DNA of 12,124 nt from an uncultured Eubacteriales bacterium (GTDB lineage Bacteria; Bacillota; Clostridia; Eubacteriales; Anaerofustaceae): contig CADBPP010000141.1 in the NCBI GenBank assembly GCA_902796565.1, positions 1 to 12,124 of the forward strand, in the 5' to 3' direction. Shown here one piece after another: positions 1 through 6,476 of the stretch; positions within the stretch are counted from its first letter, which is position 1; every line of letters starts with the position of its first letter. The translations under genes and the position numbers were made by a program. A model generated the notes under the pieces. That model had not been told where the DNA came from. It ran no database searches and saw only the letters and a list, made by a program, of their open reading frames with translations.

Positions 1-1388
1 GTCCCTTCAGCGGGGTTCTGAAGATAGACCATATCCTTTTCATATTTGTCGTTGAATTCGTAAATGGTCTCCTTGATGACGAAATTCTGTTTCTTCAGGA
101 TGGTCCTCGCCTCATCCTCATAGTATCCTATGACGCTGGGCACCTCCACGACCTTCGGGCCGGTGCTGACGTATACTTCGATCTCGGTGCGGGCCTCGAT
201 CTCGGTGCCGGCCACCGCCGACTGTTCGCATATGAGCCCCTCCTTGACGGTGGAACTGTTAACATATTTCGTGACTGTTATCTTGAGCTTGTTCTCCTGA
301 GCAAGGCTCTCAGCCTCCTCAACGGTATGTCCCACAAAATCCGGGACCTTCACCATCTTCGGAGGCATCAGGAGGAACACCAGCGCCGCCACCACCAGCA
401 GAGCGAATACTATTCCTGCGATGGTCGCCTTCTTCCTGTTGTCAGGCTTTTTGCCCGTATTCCTGCTGCCCGTCTTGTGGATGGCAGAAGTGTTCTTTTT
501 GGCCTTCTGCCTTGCGGCCTGCTCTTTCGGATCCAGCTTGTATGTCGGGTCGATCTCGCAGTTTATGTCGCTCTTGAGTTTTTTAAGAGCGTCCAGCAGC
601 GCCCTTGCGTTCTGATAACGGTCCTTGGGATCCTTCCTGGTAAGGTTCAGCACCACCTGCGCCACGCCCTCGGGGATCCTCTTGTTCACCGTACGGGGCG
701 AAGGAACAGTGTTCTGGACATGCATCAGCGCCACCGCCACCGGGGAATCCCCGTCATAGGGCAGCTCTCCCGTGAGCATCTCGTACATCATGATGCCGAG
801 GGAATACAGGTCGCTGCGTTCATCCAGGAATCCTCCCTTTGCCTGCTCGGGGGACACATAATGCACGCTGCCGAGACCGTCGTCCTCCGCGGCCATCGTG
901 GATGATGTCGCCGCCACTGCGATTCCGAAGTCCGCCACCTTCGGCATGTGGGTGGGCGTCATAAGGATGTTGTGGGGCTTGATGTCACGGTGGATGATGT
1001 TGTTCGCGTGAGCGTGGTTCAGTCCCAGTGTGATGGAATAGATCAGATCCACTGTCTCCTGGGCGGAGAGCACTCCCTTTTCATCCAGGTAGTCGTTGAG
1101 GGAAGGCCCGCTCATCAGTTCCATGACGATATAATGCAGGTCCTTCTCACTGCCCACATCGTACACGTTCACTATGTTCGGATGGGCCAGCTTCGCCGCT
1201 GCCTGAGCCTCTTTCATGAACTTTTTCACGAACTGCTCATTGTCGGCGTAGTCCTCCTTGAGGACCTTGACCGCTACGTAACGGTCGAGCCTGATGTCCT
1301 GGGCCTTGTAGACCTTGGCCATGCCTCCCGTGCCCACCAGCTTTATTATCTTGTATTTACCGTCTATTATCTTTCCTGTGATATCCAT
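1..1388 (-). CDS. prkC: PASTA-domain Ser/Thr protein kinase PrkC (C-terminus beyond window edge)
   Basis: Membrane-anchored eukaryotic-type Ser/Thr kinase. In this family the outward PASTA repeats bind muropeptides or lipid II and the cytoplasmic kinase phosphorylates division, translation and cell-wall proteins. The visible 462 residues start MDITGKIIDGKYKIIKLVG. They show the glycine loop GTGGMAKV (about 19-26), VAVK with catalytic Lys41, the helix-C Glu60, HRDIKPHN with Asp135, DFG with Asp153, and the PrkC-like GSVHYVSPEQA (173-183). A basic linker (about 284-322) leads to one membrane segment (about 323-341). A first PASTA repeat follows (about 345-411), then a second begins near 413 and runs off the window. 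PrkC proteins usually carry three or more PASTA repeats, so about 100-200 residues are probably missing. The start lies 4 nt past the prpC stop, with GAGG inside prpC as ribosome site. A partner phosphatase directly upstream fits the standard PrpC-PrkC pair. Confidence 0.96.
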   Translation of the reverse strand, partial: MDITGKIIDGKYKIIKLVGTGGMAKVYKAQDIRLDRYVAVKVLKEDYADNEQFVKKFMKEAQAAAKLAHPNIVNVYDVGSEKDLHYIVMELMSGPSLNDYLDEKGVLSAQETVDLIYSITLGLNHAHANNIIHRDIKPHNILMTPTHMPKVADFGIAVAATSSTMAAEDDGLGSVHYVSPEQAKGGFLDERSDLYSLGIMMYEMLTGELPYDGDSPVAVALMHVQNTVPSPRTVNKRIPEGVAQVVLNLTRKDPKDRYQNARALLDALKKLKSDINCEIDPTYKLDPKEQAARQKAKKNTSAIHKTGSRNTGKKPDNRKKATIAGIVFALLVVAALVFLLMPPKMVKVPDFVGHTVEEAESLAQENKLKITVTKYVNSSTVKEGLICEQSAVAGTEIEARTEIEVYVSTGPKVVEVPSVIGYYEDEARTILKKQNFVIKETIYEFNDKYEKDMVYLQNPAEG

Positions 1389-1392
1389 ATCG

Positions 1393-2118
1393 CTATGCCT
1401 CAAATATTATCGCAGAAATATTGTCCGTTCCGCCCCGCCTGTTGGCCTGCTCTATGAGCTCCACCACGCATCGCTTCACGTTCGGATTGCTTCTGATTAT
1501 GCCGTACAGTTCCTCATCGGTGAAGTTGTCGCTGAGTCCGTCGCTGCATATCAGTATCTTCTCGCCCCTCCGGATGGTGAACGCATACATGTCTATGTCC
1601 ACGTCCTCCTCGGTGCCCACCGCCGAGAGGATCACGTGGCGGCTGGGATGCACCCTCGCCTCCTCCGGAGTGATCTGGTTGTTGTCCACCATGAACTGTA
1701 CCAGGGACTGGTCCCGGGTGATCTGGTGGATCCCCTCTTCTCCAACGATGTATGCCCGGCTGTCGCCCACCTGGCACACCCGACCGAACTTCCCGTTGGT
1801 CATGCAAAGGGTAAGGGTCGTCCCCATCCCCTCATAATCGGCCTGTGACCGGGACAGTTCGTATATTCTTTTATTGATCTGTCTGATGACGCCCTTCAGA
1901 TACTCCGGATCCTGATAGCATTTTCGCTTGTCCGCCTTTCTGAAGAACCTTATCAGCTCCTCCGTCAGAGTCCTGCTGGCCACGTCTCCGGCCTTGTGGC
2001 CTCCCATTCCGTCGGCCACTCCTATGAAATAATTGCCCTTCATGTCCCGCAGGTTTATGACAGAATCCTGATTCTCCTTACGTACCATTCCCGTGTGGGT
2101 CAGAGACACGCTTTTCAT
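1393..2118 (-). CDS. prpC: PP2C-family Ser/Thr protein phosphatase PrpC
   Basis: Mn2+/Mg2+-dependent phosphatase that removes phosphate from PrkC and its substrates in the cytoplasm. Length is 241 residues, normal for bacterial PrpC/Stp. PP2C motifs appear in order: ENQD with Asp18, VADGMGGHKAG with metal ligand Asp36, GMGTTLTLC (97-105), GDSRAYIV (118-125), ITRDQSLV (133-140), ILSAVGTEEDVDID (163-176), CSDGLSDN with Asp193, and GGTDNISAI with Asp232. All the core metal-binding aspartates are present, so the enzyme should be active. Its ATG overlaps the rlmN stop as ATGA, implying translational coupling, and AGGA sits 6 nt before the start. The kinase gene follows 4 nt later. Confidence 0.97.
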   Translation of the reverse strand: MKSVSLTHTGMVRKENQDSVINLRDMKGNYFIGVADGMGGHKAGDVASRTLTEELIRFFRKADKRKCYQDPEYLKGVIRQINKRIYELSRSQADYEGMGTTLTLCMTNGKFGRVCQVGDSRAYIVGEEGIHQITRDQSLVQFMVDNNQITPEEARVHPSRHVILSAVGTEEDVDIDMYAFTIRRGEKILICSDGLSDNFTDEELYGIIRSNPNVKRCVVELIEQANRRGGTDNISAIIFEA

Positions 2119-3161
2119 TTCAAATCCTGCCTGTCCTTTACATATGTGCTCTTCAGCTGACCGCAGGCAGCGTTTATGCTGCTGCCGAGGCGCCGCCTCA
2201 GAGTATGGTCTATCCCGTACTTCGTGAGCATGGCGGAAAACCTGTCCGCCGCCGTCCGCGAATTAAGGGCCCTGTATCCTTCCTTTTTGTTGTAGTCTAT
2301 CAGATTTACCTCGCTGTCCGTCCCCCTCATGAGGTCTTTGAGGGCGCGGGCGCACTGCTCTGTGTCGTTCAGTCCCTCCACCACGCAGTATTCGAGGGTG
2401 ATCCTTCGGCCCGAAGCCTGCCTGAAGCGCATACACGCGCTGAAGGCATCCTCCAGATGGTACTTTTTCTCCACCGGCATCAGCTGGACCCGGATATCCC
2501 CCACTGCGCAGTGCAGTGAAAGCGACAGGTTCACGAAGAGAGCGTCCTCTCTCATCCGGTCTATCCCCGGGACGATGCCGCAGGTGGACAGGGTGATGTG
2601 CCTGATGCCTATGTTCAGGGTATCCTTCCTCATAATATACAGAAGGAACTCCTTCACGTTTTCGTAATTGTTGAGAGGCTCCCCGCTGCCCATCAGGACT
2701 ATGTTGCTCACCGCGAGACCTGTGATCCGGGATGCAAGTATGAGCTGTGAGAGCATCTCCGACGATGTGAGGTTCCTTATGAGTCCCCCGACGGTGGATG
2801 AACAGAAGCTGCAGCCCATAGCGCATCCCGCCTGGGTGGAAACGCATACCGTCAGCTTTCCGTCATAGATGAGGCCGACGCTCTCTATGATTATATCGTC
2901 CGCTGTGCGCATGAGGAACTTGGTGGTGTCCGTATCCTCCTCGCGCATCTCGTATTCCCGGCTCAGAGAGAGCTCCGTATACTTTTCCGCCAGAACCTCC
3001 CTGAGATCCTTCGGGAGGTTAGTCATTTCCGAAAACAGCGCTCCCTTAAGGAGCCACTGCCTTATCTGCTTTGCCCTGAAAGGGCTCTGGCCCAGTTCTG
3101 CAATGACAGCGATCAGCTCTTCATCGCTCAGGCTGACAAGAGCCTTTCTTTCTTCTGCCAT
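2115..3161 (-). CDS. rlmN: Dual-specificity RNA methyltransferase RlmN (radical SAM)
   Basis: Radical-SAM enzyme that in this family methylates C2 of A2503 in 23S rRNA and A37 in some tRNAs. The 348 residues carry CVSTQAGCAMGCSFC, with the 4Fe-4S ligands Cys113, Cys117 and Cys120 and the conserved Cys106. They also carry MGSGEPLNNYENV, HITLSTCGIVPGI, SLHCAVGDIRVQLMP and VNLIDYNKK, and a C-terminal NAACGQL whose Cys333 is the methyl-carrying cysteine. Several positions drift from what I recall as usual RlmN (SLHCAV for SLHAP, LIDYN for LIPYN, GSSI for GSDI). It could therefore be a divergent lineage, but operon position between rsmB and prpC argues for the resident RlmN rather than Cfr. AAGGAG lies 8 nt before the ATG, and the gap to rsmB is 2 nt. 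Confidence 0.94.
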   Translation of the reverse strand: MAEERKALVSLSDEELIAVIAELGQSPFRAKQIRQWLLKGALFSEMTNLPKDLREVLAEKYTELSLSREYEMREEDTDTTKFLMRTADDIIIESVGLIYDGKLTVCVSTQAGCAMGCSFCSSTVGGLIRNLTSSEMLSQLILASRITGLAVSNIVLMGSGEPLNNYENVKEFLLYIMRKDTLNIGIRHITLSTCGIVPGIDRMREDALFVNLSLSLHCAVGDIRVQLMPVEKKYHLEDAFSACMRFRQASGRRITLEYCVVEGLNDTEQCARALKDLMRGTDSEVNLIDYNKKEGYRALNSRTAADRFSAMLTKYGIDHTLRRRLGSSINAACGQLKSTYVKDRQDLK

Positions 3162-3163
3162 GA

Positions 3164-4510
3164 CTACTTCTCCTTTTCCAGCACCGCGATGAAGAAGCCG
3201 TCGGAATCATCCTTCCCCGGCATAAGGGAAAGCATTCCGTCCGATGTCTCCGGATGGGAGGCGGGCAGTTCGAAGGGCAGCTTTATCTCCTTCGGTCTCA
3301 TGTCCGGATTCTCCCTGAGGATCCTTTCCACCGCTCTTTCATTCTCTCCCTCATTTATGGTGCATGTGGAATATATCATCACTCCCGCGGGCTTTACGTA
3401 TCCCGCGGCGTTGGCAGTTATCTTCTCCTGAAGAGATATTATCTCATTTATCTTTTCCGCGGTCATGGAGAACAGAATCTCTGGCTTGCGGCGTATCACC
3501 CCCAGACCGCTGCAGGGCACGTCGCAGATGACTCTGTCGAACCTGCCTTCAAAGTCCGCGTTCTTCTCCGTGGCGTCGCTCCTGCGGGTATGCAGGTTAC
3601 GGTAACCCAGCTGCCGTGCGGACTGGTATACCAGTTCCAGCTTCTTTTTGCTGATGTCGCATGACAGGACAGGGGAATCCTCCGTAAGTATGGAAGCGTT
3701 GAAGCTCTTGGCTCCCGGGGCGCTGCATATGTCCAGAGTCTCCATCCCCCGGCCGAAGCCGGCGCACCAACCGCTCAGGGCTCCGGATATGTCCTGGGCA
3801 AAGAACAGTCCTTCCCGGTACGCCGGGGAGGAGAACACGTTCGTCCCTCCCGTGATCCTGATCACTCCGGGCACCCAGGTCTTTTCGCTTCCGATGCCTT
3901 CCGCTGAGAGCCTTTCCGCGAGATCTTCCGCGCTGACGCGCAGGGTATTGACCCTCACTGTCAGGGGAGGCGCCTCTTCACTGGCCCTGGCGTATTCCAG
4001 AAGCTCATTTTCGCTCTTCTGCTCCTTCAGGAGCTTTATGATATCCTCACCGAAGCCGTACTCGTAATGCATCAGGGAGAAGAAATCCTTCTCTTCCGCC
4101 ATCAGGTCTCCCTTGGCCCTCTGGGCGCTTCTGAGCAGGGCGTTTGTGTAGCCCGTGACGGAGGAGCCGATGTAAAACTTGCTCATGCTCACCGCGTCGT
4201 TTATCAGCGCGTAATCCGGTATCTTCTTCAGATAGAACAGCTGGTAGAGGCTCATCATCAGGATGACCTTCTCCCTGGGATCTATGTTCTCATATTTTAC
4301 CTTGGAGATGCCCCTTATGATCTTTTCCAGGCGGTTCTTCTTTTTCAGTGTCCCGTATACGATATTCGTGCACAGAGCTCTGTCCGCGGGATCCTTCAGG
4401 GAGGAATTGAGATGGCTGTTCAGCGATATGTTGGAGAACGCCCCGTTCTCCGTCACGTCGTAAAGGACCTTGTAAGCGCATATCCTGGCAGGTGCTATGT
4501 TTGTCTTCAT
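3164..4510 (-). CDS. rsmB: 16S rRNA (cytosine-967-C5)-methyltransferase RsmB
   Basis: SAM-dependent methyltransferase expected to make m5C967 in 16S rRNA. The 448 residues match the family's usual length. Residues 1-140 form a NusB-like helical RNA-binding domain (RICAYKVLYDV near the start, NIVYGTLKKK at 49-58, LMMSLYQLFYL at 84-94). The catalytic half has motif I DICSAPGAKS (260-269), an acidic SAM-ribose site CDISKKK (284-290), motif IV CDVPCSGLG with Cys333, and motif VI YSTCTINEGENE with the nucleophile Cys383. Motif I has Ala where APGGK is common, a tolerated change. No clear ribosome site precedes the ATG (the upstream sequence has only TAGACGG). With an 11-nt gap to the nucleoside kinase gene, translation is probably coupled. 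Confidence 0.96.
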   Translation of the reverse strand: MKTNIAPARICAYKVLYDVTENGAFSNISLNSHLNSSLKDPADRALCTNIVYGTLKKKNRLEKIIRGISKVKYENIDPREKVILMMSLYQLFYLKKIPDYALINDAVSMSKFYIGSSVTGYTNALLRSAQRAKGDLMAEEKDFFSLMHYEYGFGEDIIKLLKEQKSENELLEYARASEEAPPLTVRVNTLRVSAEDLAERLSAEGIGSEKTWVPGVIRITGGTNVFSSPAYREGLFFAQDISGALSGWCAGFGRGMETLDICSAPGAKSFNASILTEDSPVLSCDISKKKLELVYQSARQLGYRNLHTRRSDATEKNADFEGRFDRVICDVPCSGLGVIRRKPEILFSMTAEKINEIISLQEKITANAAGYVKPAGVMIYSTCTINEGENERAVERILRENPDMRPKEIKLPFELPASHPETSDGMLSLMPGKDDSDGFFIAVLEKEK

Positions 4511-4521
4511 TATGAAACCGT

Positions 4522-5481
4522 CTACTTTATAAATTCATTCAGGACCGATGTGTCGGGTACGTAACGGGCGTCCATCCTGGCGTAACCGTCGATTATATCC
4601 CGGATCCGCTTGATGCCCATCCTGTAGGCCGCGCCCCTGGTCCCCTTCGGGAGGATCCTGTCCAGATGCTCCCCGTACAGGCAGTATTCGTAGGCGCAGG
4701 AGGAATTGAACCACATGTCACAGTCCCCCGCGAAGGGATAGATGTTCTTGCGGCTGCCCATCTCCACCTCGATCCACATCTGCAGCGTACGTACGTAATC
4801 CGCCCCGCGGTGATAGTAATCCCTGATCATTCTCCTGAGCAGCCGGGTGTTGGAGGAATTGATCCCGTTCAGGGAATAGCTGCTGATGGCGCTGACGAAG
4901 ATCTTCACCGCGTCATCCTTTGCCCCGGGCGCCAGCTTCGGGTTGAGGGCATGGATCCCTTCCACCAGGATTATCTCGTCCTCCCGGCGCTGCACGCTCC
5001 TGAAGTTGTCGATCTTTTCCCTTTTCACGAAATCGAAGCCCGGCAGGGACACTTCCTCTCCCCTGAGGATGGCTTCTATGTCAGAAGAGAGCCTTAGATA
5101 ATCCAGGGACTCGAAAGCTTCGAAGTCGGGCTTGCCTTCCATGTTCAGGGGCATATCCTCCGCGGCAAGATAGTAATCGTCCATGTTGACTGTTATTATC
5201 CTCTTGCCCCTCATGGCCAGCTCCCTCTCGAGCCGGTGGGCGAAGGTGGTCTTCCCCGATGAGGAGGGGCCGCTGATGAGCACCAGGGACTTGTCCGATT
5301 CCGCTGTCCTGGATGCTATCATCTCTATCTTGCGCTGCTGTCTTTTCTCGCACAGCTCCACCAGCCCCTTCGGGTCCGTCCGGGCCATGGTGTTCATGGC
5401 GTCGCGACCCAGAAGCCCGCATGCTTCCAGGAACTGCCGGTATTCATCTATCATTATCTTTTCAAGATCCGCGTAAATCAT
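4522..5481 (-). CDS. Uridine kinase-like nucleoside kinase (P-loop), short form
   Basis: P-loop kinase of the uridine kinase/phosphoribulokinase group, expected to phosphorylate a nucleoside or similar small hydroxyl substrate with ATP or GTP; the substrate is not readable from sequence. Of 319 residues, 1-64 are a helical leader, then come Walker A GPSSSGKTT (71-79), VNMDDYY (98-104) with the acidic pair typical of uridine kinases, LPGFDF (146-151), LVEGIHALNP (172-181) as Walker B region, and NTRLLRRMIRDYYHRG (211-226) as lid arginines. Many clostridial relatives are about 550 residues with N-terminal TGS and ThrRS-like domains; here only the kinase half exists. It is the first gene of the operon. 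AAAGGA lies about 10 nt before the ATG at 5479-5481. The assignment to the family is firm, the precise activity is not. Confidence 0.85.
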   Translation of the reverse strand: MIYADLEKIMIDEYRQFLEACGLLGRDAMNTMARTDPKGLVELCEKRQQRKIEMIASRTAESDKSLVLISGPSSSGKTTFAHRLERELAMRGKRIITVNMDDYYLAAEDMPLNMEGKPDFEAFESLDYLRLSSDIEAILRGEEVSLPGFDFVKREKIDNFRSVQRREDEIILVEGIHALNPKLAPGAKDDAVKIFVSAISSYSLNGINSSNTRLLRRMIRDYYHRGADYVRTLQMWIEVEMGSRKNIYPFAGDCDMWFNSSCAYEYCLYGEHLDRILPKGTRGAAYRMGIKRIRDIIDGYARMDARYVPDTSVLNEFIK

Positions 5482-5520
5482 GACTGAACATCCTTTTTCA
5501 GGGTATAAACGCCTGTTTAC

Positions 5521-5549
5521 ATTATAATAGCAAGCCGCCTTTTTTTAAA
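5521..5549 (-). promoter_or_regulatory. Predicted sigma-A promoter of the nucleoside kinase-rsmB-rlmN-prpC-prkC operon
   Basis: On the minus strand a perfect -10 TATAAT (5521-5526) is preceded, after a 17-bp spacer, by a -35 TTTAAA (5544-5549, 4 of 6 consensus bases). It lies about 40 bp upstream of the first start codon of the operon, and the region 5482-5637 holds no gene. No operator-like repeat was seen within it. Confidence 0.7.
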
Positions 5550-5598
5550 GCGTTTTGTTTCCCGCGCCGGGTGTTTTAAAAAATAATGCGCCAAAACA

Positions 5599-5626
5599 TT
5601 GATTAAGCGGAAAAAAAGTATATAAT
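5599..5626 (+). promoter_or_regulatory. Predicted sigma-A promoter of tRNA-Pro
   Basis: TTGATT (5599-5604) and a perfect TATAAT (5621-5626) are separated by 16 bp. The end of the -10 box is 11 bp before the first tRNA base, so transcription would begin almost at the mature 5' end. It is divergent from the minus-strand operon promoter at 5521-5549. Confidence 0.75.
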
Positions 5627-5637
5627 ATATGTGCAGT

Positions 5638-5714
5638 CGGGGTGTGGCTCAGTTTGGTAGAGTACCTGAATGGGGTTCAGGGGGCCGGAGGTTCAAATCC
5701 TCTCACTCCGACCA
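5638..5714 (+). tRNA. tRNA-Pro, anticodon GGG, CCA encoded
   Basis: A full cloverleaf folds by hand. The acceptor stem CGGGGTG pairs with CACTCCG (one G-U). The D arm GCTC/GAGT has one G-U. The anticodon stem CCTGA/TCAGG holds the seven-base loop ATGGGGT, giving anticodon GGG after U33. The variable loop is GGGCC, and the T arm GGAGG/CCTCT holds the loop TTCAAAT. Discriminator A is followed by an encoded CCA. Length is 77 nt including CCA. GGG should read CCC and CCU proline codons; decoding of CCA/CCG would need another tRNA elsewhere. It stands alone, between divergent operons. Confidence 0.96.
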
Positions 5715-5728
5715 TTTTTATTGGTCAG

Positions 5729-5752
5729 AAGAGCTTTCGGGCTCTTTTTTTT
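5729..5752 (+). terminator. Rho-independent terminator of tRNA-Pro
   Basis: AAGAGC and GCTCTT form a 6-bp stem around TTTCGG; an extra U-G pair would leave a UUCG tetraloop. An uninterrupted T run extends to 5752. It begins 14 nt after the tRNA CCA. Confidence 0.88.
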
Positions 5753-5804
5753 ATGCTCCTGTCAAAGGGATCCTGCACTATCTAAAAAAAATACAGCATA
5801 AATA

Positions 5805-5833
5805 TTGACTTGTTAGCTATGAGTAACTATAAT
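5805..5833 (+). promoter_or_regulatory. Sigma-A promoter of the feo operon
   Basis: TTGACT (5805-5810) and TATAAT (5828-5833) with exactly 17 bp between them form a near-consensus promoter, 11 of 12 box bases matching. It would start transcription near 5840, leaving a leader of about 65 nt before feoA. The downstream half is covered by dyads, so strong basal activity with repression is likely. Confidence 0.82.
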
Positions 5834-5846
5834 CTGAATATAGTTA
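5824..5846. promoter_or_regulatory. Perfect 8-bp dyad across the feo -10 box (candidate operator)
   Basis: TAACTATA (5824-5831) and TATAGTTA (5839-5846) are exact inverted repeats separated by 7 bp. They cover the -10 box and the predicted start site. A repressor bound here would block RNA polymerase. The protein that reads it cannot be named from sequence. Confidence 0.5.
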
Positions 5847-5862
5847 GTTAACGCTAACCAAC
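5844..5862. promoter_or_regulatory. Candidate DtxR/IdeR-type iron box downstream of the feo start site
   Basis: The minus strand here reads GTTGGTTAGCGTTAACTAA. It matches 14 of 19 positions of the DtxR/IdeR consensus TTAGGTTAGCCTAACCTAA (recalled from memory). It contains the inverted repeat GTTAG (5843-5847)/CTAAC (5854-5858). Iron-loaded DtxR-family repressors commonly control feo operons, so position and content agree. It partly overlaps the dyad at 5824-5846. Confidence 0.45.
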
Positions 5863-5906
5863 GACCTGCACCGCATTTTCCACGGGGCAGAAACGGAGGT
5901 GATTGT

Positions 5907-6119
5907 ATGATCCCACTGGCATACGCTGCACCCGGAGAATCCGGGGTCGTCAGGAAAATAGGAGGTCCTCCCGCTCTGAGACAGCATCTTGAAGATCTGG
6001 GGTTCGTTGTCGGAGGAGATGTGACGGTCGTGAATTCCCTTAACGGGAACATCATCGTCAACATAAGGGAATCCAGGATCGCCATCAGTGAGGAGATGGC
6101 GCGCAAGATAATGATCTGA
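5907..6119 (+). CDS. feoA: FeoA-domain protein, first copy
   Basis: Small cytoplasmic SH3-like beta-barrel protein thought to bind FeoB and support ferrous iron transport. Its 70 residues carry the family core: PLAYAAPGESGVVRKIGG at the start, LEDLGFVVGGDVTVV (28-42), then GNIIVNIRESRIAIS leading to the C-terminal EEMARKIMI. Family members are usually 70-85 residues, so it is complete. A strong ribosome site GGAGGTG precedes the ATG by 5 nt. It is the first gene of the feo operon, 48 nt ahead of a second, clearly different feoA. Two unlike FeoA proteins before FeoB is an arrangement seen in Clostridia. Confidence 0.93.
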   Translation: MIPLAYAAPGESGVVRKIGGPPALRQHLEDLGFVVGGDVTVVNSLNGNIIVNIRESRIAISEEMARKIMI

Positions 6120-6167
6120 AACGCCGCCTGCCGCAATTATCACATTTTTCAAAAGGAGAGAGGTTTT

Positions 6168-6413
6168 ATGGTTACATTGAGAGACTGTGCTCCCGGATCC
6201 CGTGTAAAGGTCCTAAGGATCAGCGGGGAAGGAGCGGTCAAGAGACGCATCATGGACATGGGCATCACAAAGGGTATCGACATCAGCGTGCGCAAGCTCG
6301 CGCCCCTGGGAGACCCCGTAGAGATCACCGTCAGGGGATATGAGCTATCCCTTAGGAAGGAAGACGCGGATATCATCGAAGTCGAGATCATCCCGGAGAC
6401 AGAGAAGAAATAG
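6168..6413 (+). CDS. feoA: FeoA-domain protein, second copy
   Basis: Second small SH3-like FeoA protein, 81 residues. The core is LRDCAPGSRVKVLRISGEG, VKRRIMDMGITKGIDISVRK (25-44), LGDPVEITVRGYELSLRKEDADIIEVE. This is the classical FeoA pattern, with the RGYELSLR stretch that matches standalone FeoA better than the first copy does. AAGGAGAG lies about 9 nt before the ATG. The feoB start is 63 nt downstream. The gap has a short T run but no hairpin, so the genes are likely co-transcribed. Sequence differences suggest the two copies have distinct partners or roles rather than being a recent duplication. Confidence 0.95.
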   Translation: MVTLRDCAPGSRVKVLRISGEGAVKRRIMDMGITKGIDISVRKLAPLGDPVEITVRGYELSLRKEDADIIEVEIIPETEKK

Positions 6414-6476
6414 TCCCTTATTTTTTTACCCATTGGGTTACCTATAGCTTACTAAACAGAAGAGGAGACCATTCAT

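Noticed and set aside
327..1848. Plus-strand open frames across the kinase and phosphatase region
   Set aside because: They overlap each other and the clear prkC/prpC genes, and their products show low-complexity, His/Arg/Leu-rich translation typical of antisense shadows.
2115..3161. Possibility that rlmN is a Cfr-type resistance methyltransferase
   Set aside because: The GEPL motif, the operon position between rsmB and prpC, and lack of any mobile element favour the house-keeping RlmN.
5561..5600. CCCG-CGC-CGGG hairpin near the divergent promoters as a terminator or operator
   Set aside because: Only four base pairs with a three-base loop, and no gene ends upstream that would need a terminator there.
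5638..5752. tRNA-Pro 3' end as an integration site for a mobile element
   Set aside because: The tRNA is followed directly by its own terminator and the feo operon. No integrase and no repeat of the tRNA 3' end is visible in the window.
6414..6476. T run and ACCC-ATT-GGGT between feoA2 and feoB as a terminator or attenuator
   Set aside because: The stem has only four pairs and lies after, not before, the T run. feoB has a good ribosome site and no separate promoter was seen.
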